From: an uncultured Bacteroidales bacterium | GTDB taxonomy: Bacteria; Bacteroidota; Bacteroidia; Bacteroidales; Paludibacteraceae | Reading direction: 5' to 3' | NCBI GenBank assembly: GCA_946187695.1 | Contig: CAMHSB010000003.1 | Location: 62,001-126,000 of the forward strand | DNA: 64,000 bases | In this document: piece after piece, positions 19,768 through 27,923 of the stretch | How the letters are laid out: each line of letters opens with the position of its first letter | How positions within the stretch are numbered: position 1 is the stretch's first letter | Made by a program: the position numbers and the translations under genes | Notes under the pieces: model-generated | What the model was told of the DNA's origin: nothing | The model's database searches: none | What the model saw: only the letters and a program-made list of their open reading frames with translations

Positions 19768-19799
19768 CAAAGTTACTGTTTTTTCTCGACATGTGCAAG
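19768..19799 (-). promoter_or_regulatory. Promoter of the HdeD-like gene
   Basis: Minus strand: CTTG (19799-19796), 20 nt, TAACTTTG (19775-19768). It gives a leader of about 38 nt to the ATT codon. Confidence 0.8.
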
Positions 19800-19836
19800 T
19801 ATTTGGGCAAAAAAGTGCGCATGAGTCCGTATTTTG

Positions 19837-19868
19837 CTTGCGTATTCGGATTTTTTGTTGTACCTTTG
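19837..19868 (+). promoter_or_regulatory. Promoter of the alpha/beta hydrolase gene
   Basis: CTTG 19837-19840, 20 nt, TACCTTTG 19861-19868. It rules out the long upstream start at 19742 and selects ATG 19889. Confidence 0.8.
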
Positions 19869-19888
19869 CACACAGATTATTTGGTAAG

Positions 19889-20656
19889 ATGAATTTCCAA
19901 CTCTTTGGCACAGAAAAATCCCCGACTTTGCTGCTCATTCCCGGTCTGGGAGTGTCGTACGAGATATTCCTTCCGCTCATTCGCCTGACGGAAGACAAGT
20001 TCCGTATCATTGCAGCCGAAGTGGACGGTTTCACGTTCGGCAGGCACACGCGCTTCACGTCCGTGGACGACCAAGCCGCACAAGTCATCGCCTATATAAA
20101 AGCGCATTTCGACGGACATCTGAACTGCGCGTACGGGCTTTCGCTGGGCGGTAAGATCCTCTCGCGTGTCTTGGAGCGTAACGAGTTGACCATCGACCAT
20201 GCCATCCTCAATGCCGCGCCGCTGCTGCCTTTGCCGCGGTGGCTCGTCAATCCGCTACGCTACTATCAGGCGGCAAATGTATGGACGTGTTACCACTGGA
20301 CGGGGTTCTGGAAAGCGGTTTTCCGTTCGCATTATTTCGATGTCCTGCTGGACGAGTGCAAGAAGGTCTGGCCCTTCGGCGGAACGCAAGCCGTGGTGGA
20401 CGGCTACAAGTCGGTCTATACCAACCGCCTCAACGCCATCCACAGCGCAGACATCCATTTCTGGTACGGCACCAAAGAAGCCTTTGTCGCCAAACCGCAA
20501 GTGAAGCACATCCTCTCCCTCTGCCCGCAAGCCCACATCGAAGTCTTTCCCGGCATGAACCACGGCCAGCTCCTCATCGACCATCCCGAAGAAATAGTAC
20601 AGCGGATAACTCACATAACAGCTTGGCACGGTATTTGTTCTCATAGCCGAGGATAA
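19889..20656 (+). CDS. Alpha/beta hydrolase
   Basis: 255 aa, cytoplasmic (no signal). It shows an early oxyanion-type motif LLLIPGLG near 16, the nucleophile elbow AYGLSLGGK (Ser about residue 82), and a late acid and histidine region with VFPGMNHGQLL. The substrate is unknown. It is the first gene of a short plus-strand group with the 59-aa gene and the SUMF1-domain gene. Confidence 0.88.
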   Translation: MNFQLFGTEKSPTLLLIPGLGVSYEIFLPLIRLTEDKFRIIAAEVDGFTFGRHTRFTSVDDQAAQVIAYIKAHFDGHLNCAYGLSLGGKILSRVLERNELTIDHAILNAAPLLPLPRWLVNPLRYYQAANVWTCYHWTGFWKAVFRSHYFDVLLDECKKVWPFGGTQAVVDGYKSVYTNRLNAIHSADIHFWYGTKEAFVAKPQVKHILSLCPQAHIEVFPGMNHGQLLIDHPEEIVQRITHITAWHGICSHSRG

Positions 20657-20668
20657 AAATTCGGTTGT

Positions 20669-20848
20669 ATGAAACACTTCTTTTGGGCACTCAAAGTGCT
20701 GTTGGTATTGGTTGCAGCACTATCTTATTTCTGCATGGTAAAAGTGCTGTATTGCGGTTGTTGGGCATGCAATACGTGCATCGTCATCGGCGTTCTGGCA
20801 ACGTTTCTCGGATTGTACGACCGCTATAAAGAATTCCGTGCCTTGTGA
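20669..20848 (+). CDS. Small Cys-rich membrane protein (59 aa)
   Basis: ATG 20669 to TGA 20848. The sequence starts MKHFFWALKVLLVLVAALSY and has two hydrophobic segments separated by a Cys-rich turn (VLYCGCWACNTC). Its TGA overlaps the ATG of the SUMF1-domain gene (TGATG), which supports translation of both. It is too short for a family call. The CxCxxCxxC spacing could bind metal or form disulfides (inference). Confidence 0.6.
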   Translation: MKHFFWALKVLLVLVAALSYFCMVKVLYCGCWACNTCIVIGVLATFLGLYDRYKEFRAL

Positions 20849-22173
20849 TGCTTTCCTGCCGTACAGCCATAACCGCTCTGTTGCTGCTTCTTTTGCGGCC
20901 TTTGGCGGCAAAGAAACGGCCCCATGTGCCCGATTCATTGCAGACGCTCACTTTTGAGGTGAACGGTGTGCCTATTCGGATGCAGCGAGTGGAAGGCGGT
21001 TCGTTTGTGATGGGTGCTACTCCCGACCAGCACGATCCGGACACCTATACCGACAAGCCTGCGCACCTCGTTTTTCTCTCCCCTTACTATATGGCGACTA
21101 CCGAAGTCACCAACCGTCTCTGGCGGGCGGTCATGTCCGACAAGGAGATGCTGGAATTGTCCGGCTATCCCGAACATCCGGTCTCTTTTGTCAGCTGGTA
21201 TGAAGCACAGCGGTTCGTGCGCCGGCTGGACAGTATCACCGGCATGCCTTTCCGTCTGCCGACCGAGGCGGAATGGGAGTTCGCAGCGCGTGGCGGAGCC
21301 AAGAGCAAGCACTATCGTTTTGCAGGCGGAGACGTCCCTGACAGCATAGGCTGGCTCTATTCGGTTGCAGGGAACTGGACGCATCCGGTGGCACGCAAGC
21401 TGCCGAACGAGTTAGGGCTGTACGACATGACGGGCAATGTGGCGGAATGGTGTCAGGACCTCTACGGTCCCTACCAACTGACCACGGCTCCTGACCCTTG
21501 CGGAGCGGACACAGGCTCATTCCGTATCGTGCGCGGCGGCAGTTACGATGAGGCGAAAGCCAACTGCCATCTGTCCGTGCGGCGGTGGTACGAGCCGGAG
21601 ACATCTGTGGGTTATATCGGTCTGCGTGTGGCGCTGAGTCTGCCTGACGACCCCGGAGCGTCCTCCCGATTAACGGGAGGAGCGGCCTCCGCCGAGAAGG
21701 GCTATCTATCTCTCACGCAAAAGATACGTATCAAAGGCCGCAGACTGCATTTTTACCTTGTACCGGGCGAGGAACCCTATTACATCTCCGATGAGATTAG
21801 TGCGAATCAATGGAAGCGCGTCATGGCAGCAGAACCGCCGGACAGGGAACGCGGTCTGGCTGTCGGCATGAGCCGGCAGGAACGTCTGCGTTTTGCGGAG
21901 ACCTGCAGCCGTCTGGCAGACAAACCGCTGGCGGTCGCTTCTATAGCGGAGGTCGATAGTGCCATAGCGAAAGGAGTGATTGACCCGCCTAAGCAGCCGA
22001 AACGCAAGAAATCCGTCCGGTCAACTCAACGCAGCCGGCGTGTACGCAGCAAACTCTCTCCGTTGACAGAACTGGTTGGAGTCCGGCTATCACTACCCGA
22101 CGACCCTGTTCTGCTGGAATACAAGGGCGATGCCAACGAGAAACTCCCTCTGCGTCTCGCCATTAAGTTATAA
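20848..22173 (+). CDS. Secreted SUMF1 / formylglycine-generating-enzyme-domain protein
   Basis: 441 aa from ATG 20848 (a GTG one codon earlier is also possible). A signal peptide is followed by a complete SUMF1-type domain (about 45-265) with EGGSFVMG, RLPTEAEWEFAARGG, LYDMTGNVAEWCQDLYG and RIVRGGSYDE. A second region (about 290-435, SDEISANQWKRVM and GVRLSLPDD) looks like a worn copy of the same fold. Between them lies PGASSRLTGGAASAEK, encoded by a REP-like palindrome. Related SUMF1 proteins include T9SS GldK/PorK, but this one lacks a lipobox and the neighbours do not support that role. Confidence 0.85.
   Translation: MLSCRTAITALLLLLLRPLAAKKRPHVPDSLQTLTFEVNGVPIRMQRVEGGSFVMGATPDQHDPDTYTDKPAHLVFLSPYYMATTEVTNRLWRAVMSDKEMLELSGYPEHPVSFVSWYEAQRFVRRLDSITGMPFRLPTEAEWEFAARGGAKSKHYRFAGGDVPDSIGWLYSVAGNWTHPVARKLPNELGLYDMTGNVAEWCQDLYGPYQLTTAPDPCGADTGSFRIVRGGSYDEAKANCHLSVRRWYEPETSVGYIGLRVALSLPDDPGASSRLTGGAASAEKGYLSLTQKIRIKGRRLHFYLVPGEEPYYISDEISANQWKRVMAAEPPDRERGLAVGMSRQERLRFAETCSRLADKPLAVASIAEVDSAIAKGVIDPPKQPKRKKSVRSTQRSRRVRSKLSPLTELVGVRLSLPDDPVLLEYKGDANEKLPLRLAIKL
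21654..21693. repeat. REP-like nested palindrome inside the SUMF1-domain gene
   Basis: Inner stem CCTCCCG / CGGGAGG (21662-21680, loop ATTAA) inside outer CGGAG / CTCCG arms. Read on the minus strand it has the same order of blocks (GGCGGAG, CTCCCG, CGGGAG, GCTCCG) as the palindrome at 32273-32320. Confidence 0.6.
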
Positions 22174-22187
22174 AAATGGCACCTTCT

Positions 22188-22219
22188 CTTGTACATGTCA
22201 ATAAAAAGCAGTAATTTCG
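22188..22219 (+). promoter_or_regulatory. Promoter-like site upstream of the ECF sigma operon, altered -7 box
   Basis: CTTG 22188-22191, 20 nt, TAATTTCG 22212-22219. The -7 box is followed by GACTCCGC, exactly the left end of the 142-bp element seen at 24.1 and 47.3 kb. The leader to the GTG start would be about 185 nt. Confidence 0.5.
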
Positions 22220-22410
22220 GACTCCGCCACTACGTTTCCTCATAGGTTTGCAAAATCTATGCAAAATAAGAGAAATGAATATATGCGCAGACACTCTCGG
22301 CATAGTATATGTGCTCGGTAGAACAAGAATTATATAGGAAATGTTTATATTGTGCTATTTTTATTATTTTTTCGTGTAACCTTTTGATGATTCGTGTCTC
22401 TTATTAGTAG

Positions 22411-22971
22411 GTGAAGGGCAATGTATCCGACATAGAACTGATTAGGCAAGTGCTGCGCGAGAACGATTCGCGCGCGTTTGACACGTTGATGCAACGGTAC
22501 TCTCTGCCGGTGTACAATGCTGCCTTGAGGCTCATGCACGACGAGGAGGATGCTGCAGAAGTGACACAAATGGCATTTATCCAAGCATACAAACAGTTGG
22601 ACTCTTTGCATGGAGGCAATTTCGGTGCGTGGGTTACGATTACTGCCAATCATATCGGCTTGCGCCTTTTGGAGAAAGAAAAGCGACAAGGGAATGTACG
22701 ATTTGACGATGTACAAAGTACAACGGACTTGGCGGATATTGCCGATGAGACATACAACGAGCAAAGGGAAGAACATCTGCAAGCCTTGGAACTGGCGATT
22801 ACACAGTTGCCCGAATCCGACCGACAGATCATCCGGTGGCACTATTACGACGGAGTACCGCTGCAAACCATCGCCGAACGGCTCGGACAAACGGAAAACA
22901 ATATCAAAGTGCGGCTCTTCCGCATCAGAGAAAGACTAAAGAAAAAGATGGAACATGGAAACAATAACTGA
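22411..22971 (+). CDS. ECF-type RNA polymerase sigma factor
   Basis: 186 aa, GTG start 22411 directly after an in-frame TAG. The sigma-2 region (about 8-75, RAFDTLMQRYSLPVYNAALR and DAAEVTQMAFIQAY) and the sigma-4 helix-turn-helix (about 125-180, LPESDRQIIRWHYYDG and IAERLGQTENNIKVRLFR) are clear. The linker NVRFDDVQSTTD is encoded by a word array (22694-22722) nearly identical to intergenic DNA at 36634-36662. The next gene overlaps by 17 nt and may be its membrane partner. Confidence 0.93.
   Translation: MKGNVSDIELIRQVLRENDSRAFDTLMQRYSLPVYNAALRLMHDEEDAAEVTQMAFIQAYKQLDSLHGGNFGAWVTITANHIGLRLLEKEKRQGNVRFDDVQSTTDLADIADETYNEQREEHLQALELAITQLPESDRQIIRWHYYDGVPLQTIAERLGQTENNIKVRLFRIRERLKKKMEHGNNN
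22694..22722. repeat. Word array inside the ECF sigma gene
   Basis: ATGTACG, ATTTGACG, ATGTACA, AAGTACA. It differs from 36634-36662 at only 2 of 29 positions. Confidence 0.75.
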
Positions 22972-23272
22972 TTACGAATTGGACACGCTGTTTCAGCAGT
23001 CAGCACAGCAGCACAAGGCGGTGGAACAGATAAACCGTCAGGTCATGCGCACCGTGCGCCGCGACATGCGCCTCAAGACCTTGCGCAAATGGGCTAAACT
23101 GCTCGGTCTCTGTTTCGGTTTGCCGGTTGCGGTAGTAGTGTATATCTATGCGCTGTTTATGTTCATGCCGGAAATGCCGGAGCTACTGCAAACCGTTTGC
23201 ATGGCTATCCCCGTTGCTACCGTCCTTGCTCTGGCGGCGCAACGCTTGTATTATTTTTCGCCGGAGGTGTAA
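22955..23272 (+). CDS. Membrane protein encoded with the ECF sigma factor
   Basis: 105 aa. A basic, helical N-terminus (ETITDYELDTLFQQ...RTVRRDMRLK) is followed by two membrane helices (about 50-72 and 78-97). The position directly behind an ECF sigma gene with a 17-nt overlap suggests an anti-sigma or accessory role, but it has no zinc-binding anti-sigma motif. Function unassigned. Confidence 0.75.
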   Translation: METITDYELDTLFQQSAQQHKAVEQINRQVMRTVRRDMRLKTLRKWAKLLGLCFGLPVAVVVYIYALFMFMPEMPELLQTVCMAIPVATVLALAAQRLYYFSPEV

Positions 23273-23363
23273 CCTTTCTGCACTCCGCGTATCATACAAA
23301 TAGAAGGGCAGACCGGTAGCCTGCAAAAAATAACATTGTTAAACAATTAAAATTTTTAGTATT

Positions 23364-23795
23364 ATGGAATATATAGCTGATAATTTTGTTGGTATCGTAG
23401 CCATTATTTGTATTTTTGGTCTGCCTATCATAGCAGTAGTAATGTCCTTTTGGTCCTCTATGCACAAAAAGACGAAGGACAAAGAAATCCGGCAGCTCAT
23501 TATTGAGAACCACACGGACGCAGAGACCGCCAAACTGCTCATTGACGAACCGAAGAAGCAGCCGCGTAAGATGGGACCGTTCAACTTGGAAAACCTCCGT
23601 GCTGCATGTATCTTGCTTGGAATAGGTCTTGGCGCATGTATTGACTGGCTGGTGGGCGTAGCAACCATGAGCATTTATTTCTGGCTCATCATCGCCTGCG
23701 GTATCGGTATCGGTCTCCTTTGTTCCTTCCTCGTAGAGATGCACCTCTACAAGAAATACGGCAACAAGGAAAATAGTATCGAAACAAAAGAGTGA
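23364..23795 (+). CDS. Small membrane protein, DUF6249-like
   Basis: 143 aa. An N-terminal helix (VGIVAIICIFGLPIIAVVMSFW) is followed by a charged loop (KKTKDKEIRQLIIENHTD) and two C-terminal helices (AACILLGIGLGACIDWLVGV, IYFWLIIACGIGIGLLCSFL). Similar proteins are common beside ECF sigma genes in Bacteroidetes; the DUF name is from memory. A 91-nt gap separates it from the previous gene, and a strong terminator follows. Confidence 0.75.
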   Translation: MEYIADNFVGIVAIICIFGLPIIAVVMSFWSSMHKKTKDKEIRQLIIENHTDAETAKLLIDEPKKQPRKMGPFNLENLRAACILLGIGLGACIDWLVGVATMSIYFWLIIACGIGIGLLCSFLVEMHLYKKYGNKENSIETKE

Positions 23796-23828
23796 TTCCT
23801 ACTAATCACATCTGAAATCTTCTTCACG

Positions 23829-23855
23829 AAAGCGTCTCACTAGGCGCTTTTTTTA
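23829..23855 (+). terminator. Terminator of the ECF sigma operon
   Basis: Stem AAAGCGTC / GGCGCTTT, loop TCACTA, followed by TTTT. Confidence 0.88.
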
Positions 23856-23883
23856 TAGGTTTGAGAATAAAAAACATTTTATA

Positions 23884-23915
23884 CTTGCACAAGTCAAAAA
23901 AAAGCAGTAATTTTG
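23884..23915 (+). promoter_or_regulatory. Orphan promoter facing the antisense strand of tRNA-Lys
   Basis: CTTG 23884-23887, 20 nt, TAATTTTG 23908-23915. No convincing gene follows on this strand; the downstream short frame is the antisense of the tRNA. Confidence 0.6.
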
Positions 23916-23956
23916 CAAGCAAATTGGTTGAAAGAGAAGAAATGAGTACAGAAAAC

Positions 23957-23978
23957 AAAAAAGAGAGCCGAAACTCTC
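23957..23978 (-). terminator. Terminator of tRNA-Lys
   Basis: Minus strand: GAGAG, loop TTTCGG, CTCTC, then six T, 8 nt after the tRNA end. Confidence 0.8.
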
Positions 23979-23985
23979 CTCTCTG

Positions 23986-24058
23986 TGAACCAGCTGGGGC
24001 TCGAACCCAGGACCCCATCCTTAAAAGGGATGTGCTCTACCTGCTGAGCTACTGATTC
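23986..24058 (-). tRNA. tRNA-Lys (anticodon UUU)
   Basis: 73 nt. Acceptor stem GAATCAG / CTGGTTC with discriminator A, D-arm AGCTCAG...GAGC, anticodon loop CTTTTAA (UUU), and TTCGAGC in the T loop. CCA is not encoded. Its promoter (24084-24115) is built partly by a 142-bp inserted element. Confidence 0.97.
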
Positions 24059-24083
24059 TCCGGCTTTTTTGCAAAAGCGGGTG

Positions 24084-24115
24084 CAAAGGTACTACAATTT
24101 TTTGAAATATGCAAA
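24084..24115 (-). promoter_or_regulatory. Promoter of tRNA-Lys
   Basis: Minus strand: TTTG (24115-24112), 20 nt, TACCTTTG (24091-24084). The -33 lies inside the inserted element, the -7 in the direct repeat. Confidence 0.88.
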
Positions 24116-24245
24116 TATTTTTGCAAAAAAAATGAATTATGCTCGCATAAAATGAGTTTTTTGGCTAAAAATAGGTGCTGTTTGCACAAAAGTGCGAACG
24201 TAGCTTCGGGGGAATGCCAAAGGCAGGCGGAGTCCGAAGGTACTA
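24086..24245 (-). mobile_element. 142-bp structured element with 9-bp direct repeats (copy 1)
   Basis: Direct repeats AAGGTACTA at 24086-24094 and 24237-24245 flank 142 bp. On the minus strand the insert starts CGGACTCCGC and ends in a -33 box. Hairpins (plus sense): TTATG/CATAA (24137-24150), TTTGCAC/GTGCGAA (24181-24198), GTAGCTTCGG/CCGAAGGTAC (24200-24243, one mismatch) enclosing TGCC/GGCA (24215-24225). It carries no coding potential and no terminal inverted repeats. Copy 2 at 47247-47407 has the same 151-bp spacing. Confidence 0.6.
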
Positions 24246-24263
24246 TATTTAACTATTGAATTT

Positions 24264-25610
24264 ATGGAAATAAAACTGACATATAACCGAAGAAAGACCA
24301 TAAATGTGCAAGTCGGCAACATTTTTATCGGTTCCGACTACCCTATCCGTGTGCAGACGATGGCGAACACTTCGACCAACGATATTGACGCCTCTGTCGA
24401 TCAGGCGAGAAGGTGTATAGAAGCCGGAGCGGAACTGTTGCGATTCACAACACAAGGTCTTCGAGAAGTGGAGTCGCTCAAGGAGATCCACGCACAAGTG
24501 CTGACCGCCGTGCCCCTCGTAGCCGACGTACATTTCAATTCAGAAGTGGCGGATGCAGCGGCGCAGGTAGTAGAAGCCGTACGCGTCAACCCGGGCAACT
24601 ACAGCAAGGATGCCTCCAAACTTGAGGAGCGTTTTGTACACCTGCTAGATATCTGCCGCAAACACGAAACGGCGATTCGTATCGGTGTCAACCACGGTTC
24701 ACTCTCCGAGCGCATGATGGACCAATACGGCGACACACCACAAGGCATGGTCGAGTCCGTGATGGAGTTCCTTCGCATCGCCGTAGCGCACGACTTTAAC
24801 GATATCGTTATTTCCGTCAAGGCCTCCAACACCCGCGTCATGGTCGAGACCGTACGCTTGCTCGTCAAGACGATGGACAAGGAGCATATGGCTTTCCCGC
24901 TCCATCTCGGTGTGACCGAAGCCGGAGAAGGCGAAGACGGGCGTATCAAGTCCGCCGTCGGTATCGGTGCTCTCCTTGCAGACGGTATCGGCGACACTAT
25001 CCGCGTCAGTCTCAGCGAAGCGCCGGAGAATGAGATACCCGTAGCGCGAGACCTCGTGGATTATTTCGCAGACGAAGACTCGATCCGTTACGACGGTTCC
25101 GTCGTAGCCGAAGTGCTGGATAATATCGGCGGAAACGCAGAGATTCGCTACACGAGTTACGAGGAAGACTGGGACCTATTCTGCCTGCAAGCGGCTGCCG
25201 AATGCGGACGACTCTTGTGGGATTATAAAGCGACTGAACTGACACTCGTCAACCCCAACTTCACCGAGAACAAACTCAATTTCCTGAGCAAAGATATCCT
25301 CCAAGCCGCGCGCGTGCGCATATATAAAACGGAGTATATCTCCTGCCCAGGTTGTGGACGAACGATGTTCGATCTCCAAAAGACCGTAGCCGAAGTCAAG
25401 AAAGCCACTGCTCATCTGACGGGACTTAAGATCGCCGTCATGGGTTGTATCGTCAACGGTCCGGGTGAGATGGCAGACGCCGACTACGGCTATGTAGGTG
25501 CCGGACGCGACCGTATCAGCCTCTACAAAGGAAAAGAGTGCGTGCTCAAGAACATCCCGCAGGAAGAAGCGGTAGAGAAATTATTGGAACTTATTAACCA
25601 ACAAAAATAA
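24264..25610 (+). CDS. ispG: 4-hydroxy-3-methylbut-2-enyl-diphosphate synthase (IspG/GcpE)
   Basis: 448 aa. A TIM-barrel start ([50 protein letters not shown]) is followed by the [4Fe-4S] domain with [14 protein letters not shown] and [20 protein letters not shown]. It makes HMBPP in the MEP isoprenoid pathway. Its length falls between the short E. coli type (about 370) and the long Bacteroidetes/plant type (about 600), so the inserted middle domain seems mostly missing. No good promoter is seen just upstream; pfp follows 7 nt later. Confidence 0.95.
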   Translation: MEIKLTYNRRKTINVQVGNIFIGSDYPIRVQTMANTSTNDIDASVDQARRCIEAGAELLRFTTQGLREVESLKEIHAQVLTAVPLVADVHFNSEVADAAAQVVEAVRVNPGNYSKDASKLEERFVHLLDICRKHETAIRIGVNHGSLSERMMDQYGDTPQGMVESVMEFLRIAVAHDFNDIVISVKASNTRVMVETVRLLVKTMDKEHMAFPLHLGVTEAGEGEDGRIKSAVGIGALLADGIGDTIRVSLSEAPENEIPVARDLVDYFADEDSIRYDGSVVAEVLDNIGGNAEIRYTSYEEDWDLFCLQAAAECGRLLWDYKATELTLVNPNFTENKLNFLSKDILQAARVRIYKTEYISCPGCGRTMFDLQKTVAEVKKATAHLTGLKIAVMGCIVNGPGEMADADYGYVGAGRDRISLYKGKECVLKNIPQEEAVEKLLELINQQK

Positions 25611-25617
25611 TACAATT

Positions 25618-27270
25618 ATGCAAAAATCTCCATTACAGATTGCGCGTCAGGCTTACCAGCCGAAGATGCCGGTAGCTTTGCAAGGCGCTGTACGCCTCGT
25701 GGAAGGCGAGAAAACACAGTCGGTGGCTGACCAGGAAGAAATCAAACGTCTCTTCCCGAACACCTACGGTCTGCCCCTTATCACGATGGAGCCGACAACC
25801 GGCAAGAACCATTGTGACGAACCGTTCAATGTAGGCGTTATCCTCTCCGGCGGTCAGGCACCCGGTGGTCACAACGTTATCTCCGGCCTCTTTGACGGGC
25901 TCAAAGCGCTCAACCCGAAGAACAAACTGTACGGTTTCTTAGGCGGTCCTTCCGGTCTGATTGACGGTAAGTACCAAGAACTGACAGCAGAGATCATTGA
26001 CGAATACCGCAACACCGGCGGATTCGATATCATCGGTTCCGGTCGTACCAAACTCGAAGAGACTTGGCAGTTCGACAATGGTATCGAGATCTGCAAGAAA
26101 CTGGGTATCAAGGCCGTTGTGATCATCGGTGGTGACGACAGTAACACCAACGCTTGCGTGCTGGCTGAGTACTACCTGCAGAAGCAATGCGGCATCCAAG
26201 TCATCGGTTGCCCGAAGACCATTGACGGTGACCTTAAGAACGAGATGATCGAGACTTCGTTCGGTTTTGACACCGCTTGTAAAACCTATGCAGAGCTCAT
26301 CGGTAACATCCAGCGTGATGCCAACTCTGCCAAAAAATACTGGCATTTCATCCGTCTGATGGGTCGTAGCGCAAGCCATATCGCCCTCGAGTGCGCACTC
26401 CAGAGCCAACCGAATATCTGCCTCATCTCCGAGGAAGTAGAAGCCAAACAGATGACGCTCAACGACATCGTAGAGGATATCGTGAAGGTGATCGTTAACC
26501 GCGCTAACGCAGGACTTAACTTCGGTACCATCCTCATTCCGGAAGGCCTCATCGAGTTCATCCCGGCTATGCGTGTACTCATCCAAGAGCTCAACGACAT
26601 GCTCGCTGCCAACGAAGAGTTCGTTTCCCTCGACGGCGACGATGCGAAACGCGAGTACGTGAAGAGCAAACTGACACCGGCTTCGTGTGCACTCTTCCGC
26701 TCGCTGCCGAAGGGTATCGCTAAGCAGCTCACCCTCGACCGCGACCCGCACGGAAACGTCATGGTATCGCAGATTGAGACCGAGAAACTGCTCATCGAGA
26801 TGGTAGGCAAGCGTCTGGCGGTTCTCAAAGCTAACGGCGAGTACAAAGGCAAGTTCGCTGCCCTCAACCACTTCTTCGGATACGAGGGACGTTGCGCAAT
26901 GCCGTCTAACTTCGATGCTGACTACTGCTACTCGATTGGTGTGAACGCCACCCACCTCATTGCAGCCGGAAAGACCGGTTACATGTCGTTGGTTAGAAAC
27001 CTCACCAAGCCTGCTGCAGAGTGGCTCGCAGGTGGTGTACCTATCACGATGATGATGAACATGGAGAAACGTAACGGTAAGATGAAACCCGTTATCCAGA
27101 AAGCTCTTGTAGAGCTCGACGGTGCACCGTTCAAGTACCTCCAGGCACATCGTGAGATGTGGGCAAGTCCGGATACTAACTATATCTACCCGGGTCCGAT
27201 TCAGTATTACGGACCGAGCGAAGTATGCGATCAACCTACCCGCACACTCTTACTCGAGCGCGGCAAGTAA
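25618..27270 (+). CDS. pfp: Diphosphate-fructose-6-phosphate 1-phosphotransferase
   Basis: 550 aa, the long PPi-PFK type. Motifs: [15 protein letters not shown] near 79, GGPSGLIDG near 110, [11 protein letters not shown] near 167, [12 protein letters not shown] near 197 and the substrate-binding [13 protein letters not shown] near 248. It phosphorylates fructose-6-P with pyrophosphate instead of ATP, reversible glycolysis common in anaerobic Bacteroidetes. The 3' end overlaps the next gene by 46 nt in another frame. Confidence 0.97.
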   Translation: MQKSPLQIARQAYQPKMPVALQGAVRLVEGEKTQSVADQEEIKRLFPNTYGLPLITMEPTTGKNHCDEPFNVGVILSGGQAPGGHNVISGLFDGLKALNPKNKLYGFLGGPSGLIDGKYQELTAEIIDEYRNTGGFDIIGSGRTKLEETWQFDNGIEICKKLGIKAVVIIGGDDSNTNACVLAEYYLQKQCGIQVIGCPKTIDGDLKNEMIETSFGFDTACKTYAELIGNIQRDANSAKKYWHFIRLMGRSASHIALECALQSQPNICLISEEVEAKQMTLNDIVEDIVKVIVNRANAGLNFGTILIPEGLIEFIPAMRVLIQELNDMLAANEEFVSLDGDDAKREYVKSKLTPASCALFRSLPKGIAKQLTLDRDPHGNVMVSQIETEKLLIEMVGKRLAVLKANGEYKGKFAALNHFFGYEGRCAMPSNFDADYCYSIGVNATHLIAAGKTGYMSLVRNLTKPAAEWLAGGVPITMMMNMEKRNGKMKPVIQKALVELDGAPFKYLQAHREMWASPDTNYIYPGPIQYYGPSEVCDQPTRTLLLERGK

Positions 27271-27923
27271 TACTTGCCTTATGCATCAGTCTCTCCCTGT
27301 CCGCCCAATCGTTTGTGGCGGATGGGGAGTTGCTTCATGCCTACCTGCATAACGATATGCAGGCATGGAAAGCGCATGTAGATACGATCGTGGATCTGCC
27401 CTACGAATACGGCTATTGTGCCGCATTGCTGGACCAAGACAAAGAGGCGGCTAAGCCCTACGTCAAGCGCTTTCGTGAGCACGTAGAGGCTGCAAAAACG
27501 GCCCTTCCTAAAGGTCATTACGAGATGTACATGTCTGCTGTCTATGTGTATGAACTGCGCCTGCACGAGTCTTTCCATCCCGTCAAGTCCCTTGACTTGG
27601 CCCGCGAAGCGGTCAAACTGGCACCGAACGATCCTATGACACTCACGTACTGCGGCACGGCGCTCTTCTACGCGCCCAAGCCTTTCGGGAACAAGAAAGA
27701 GGCGTTGGAACTCTTCCTCCAAGCAGAAAAGAACTTCAAAGATCAGCAATGGTACAACTGCTGGTGGCGACCGGCGGCGATGATGTATATCGCCCAATGT
27801 TACGACAAAGCCGGAGACACCGAGAAAGCCGTTCGTTGCGCACAGGAGCTCTTGCGTCAATACCCTGAATATGAGTATATTAAGTACGATTATCTGCCTG
27901 CTCTTATCCTCCGTGCTCAGTAG
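27225..27923 (+). CDS. Secreted TPR-like protein
   Basis: 232 aa. The only ATG that keeps the signal peptide ([20 protein letters not shown]) is 27225, inside pfp. The mature part is helical with tetratricopeptide-like features ([39 protein letters not shown] and [24 protein letters not shown]). It probably mediates protein contacts in the periplasm. Its 3' end overlaps the next gene by 53 nt. The partner is not known. Confidence 0.8.
   Translation: MRSTYPHTLTRARQVILALCISLSLSAQSFVADGELLHAYLHNDMQAWKAHVDTIVDLPYEYGYCAALLDQDKEAAKPYVKRFREHVEAAKTALPKGHYEMYMSAVYVYELRLHESFHPVKSLDLAREAVKLAPNDPMTLTYCGTALFYAPKPFGNKKEALELFLQAEKNFKDQQWYNCWWRPAAMMYIAQCYDKAGDTEKAVRCAQELLRQYPEYEYIKYDYLPALILRAQ

Noticed and set aside
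19742..19888. N-terminal extension of the alpha/beta hydrolase (start 19742)
   Set aside because: It would precede the promoter -7 box at 19861-19868 and does not fit the family.
20848..22173. GldK/PorK-like T9SS lipoprotein
   Set aside because: It shares the SUMF1 fold, but has no lipobox and no gldL/M/N neighbours.
23942..24055. Short frame MSTENKKESRNSPLCEP and on through the tRNA region
   Set aside because: It is the antisense of tRNA-Lys; the peptide is the familiar spurious tRNA-antisense product, not a gene.
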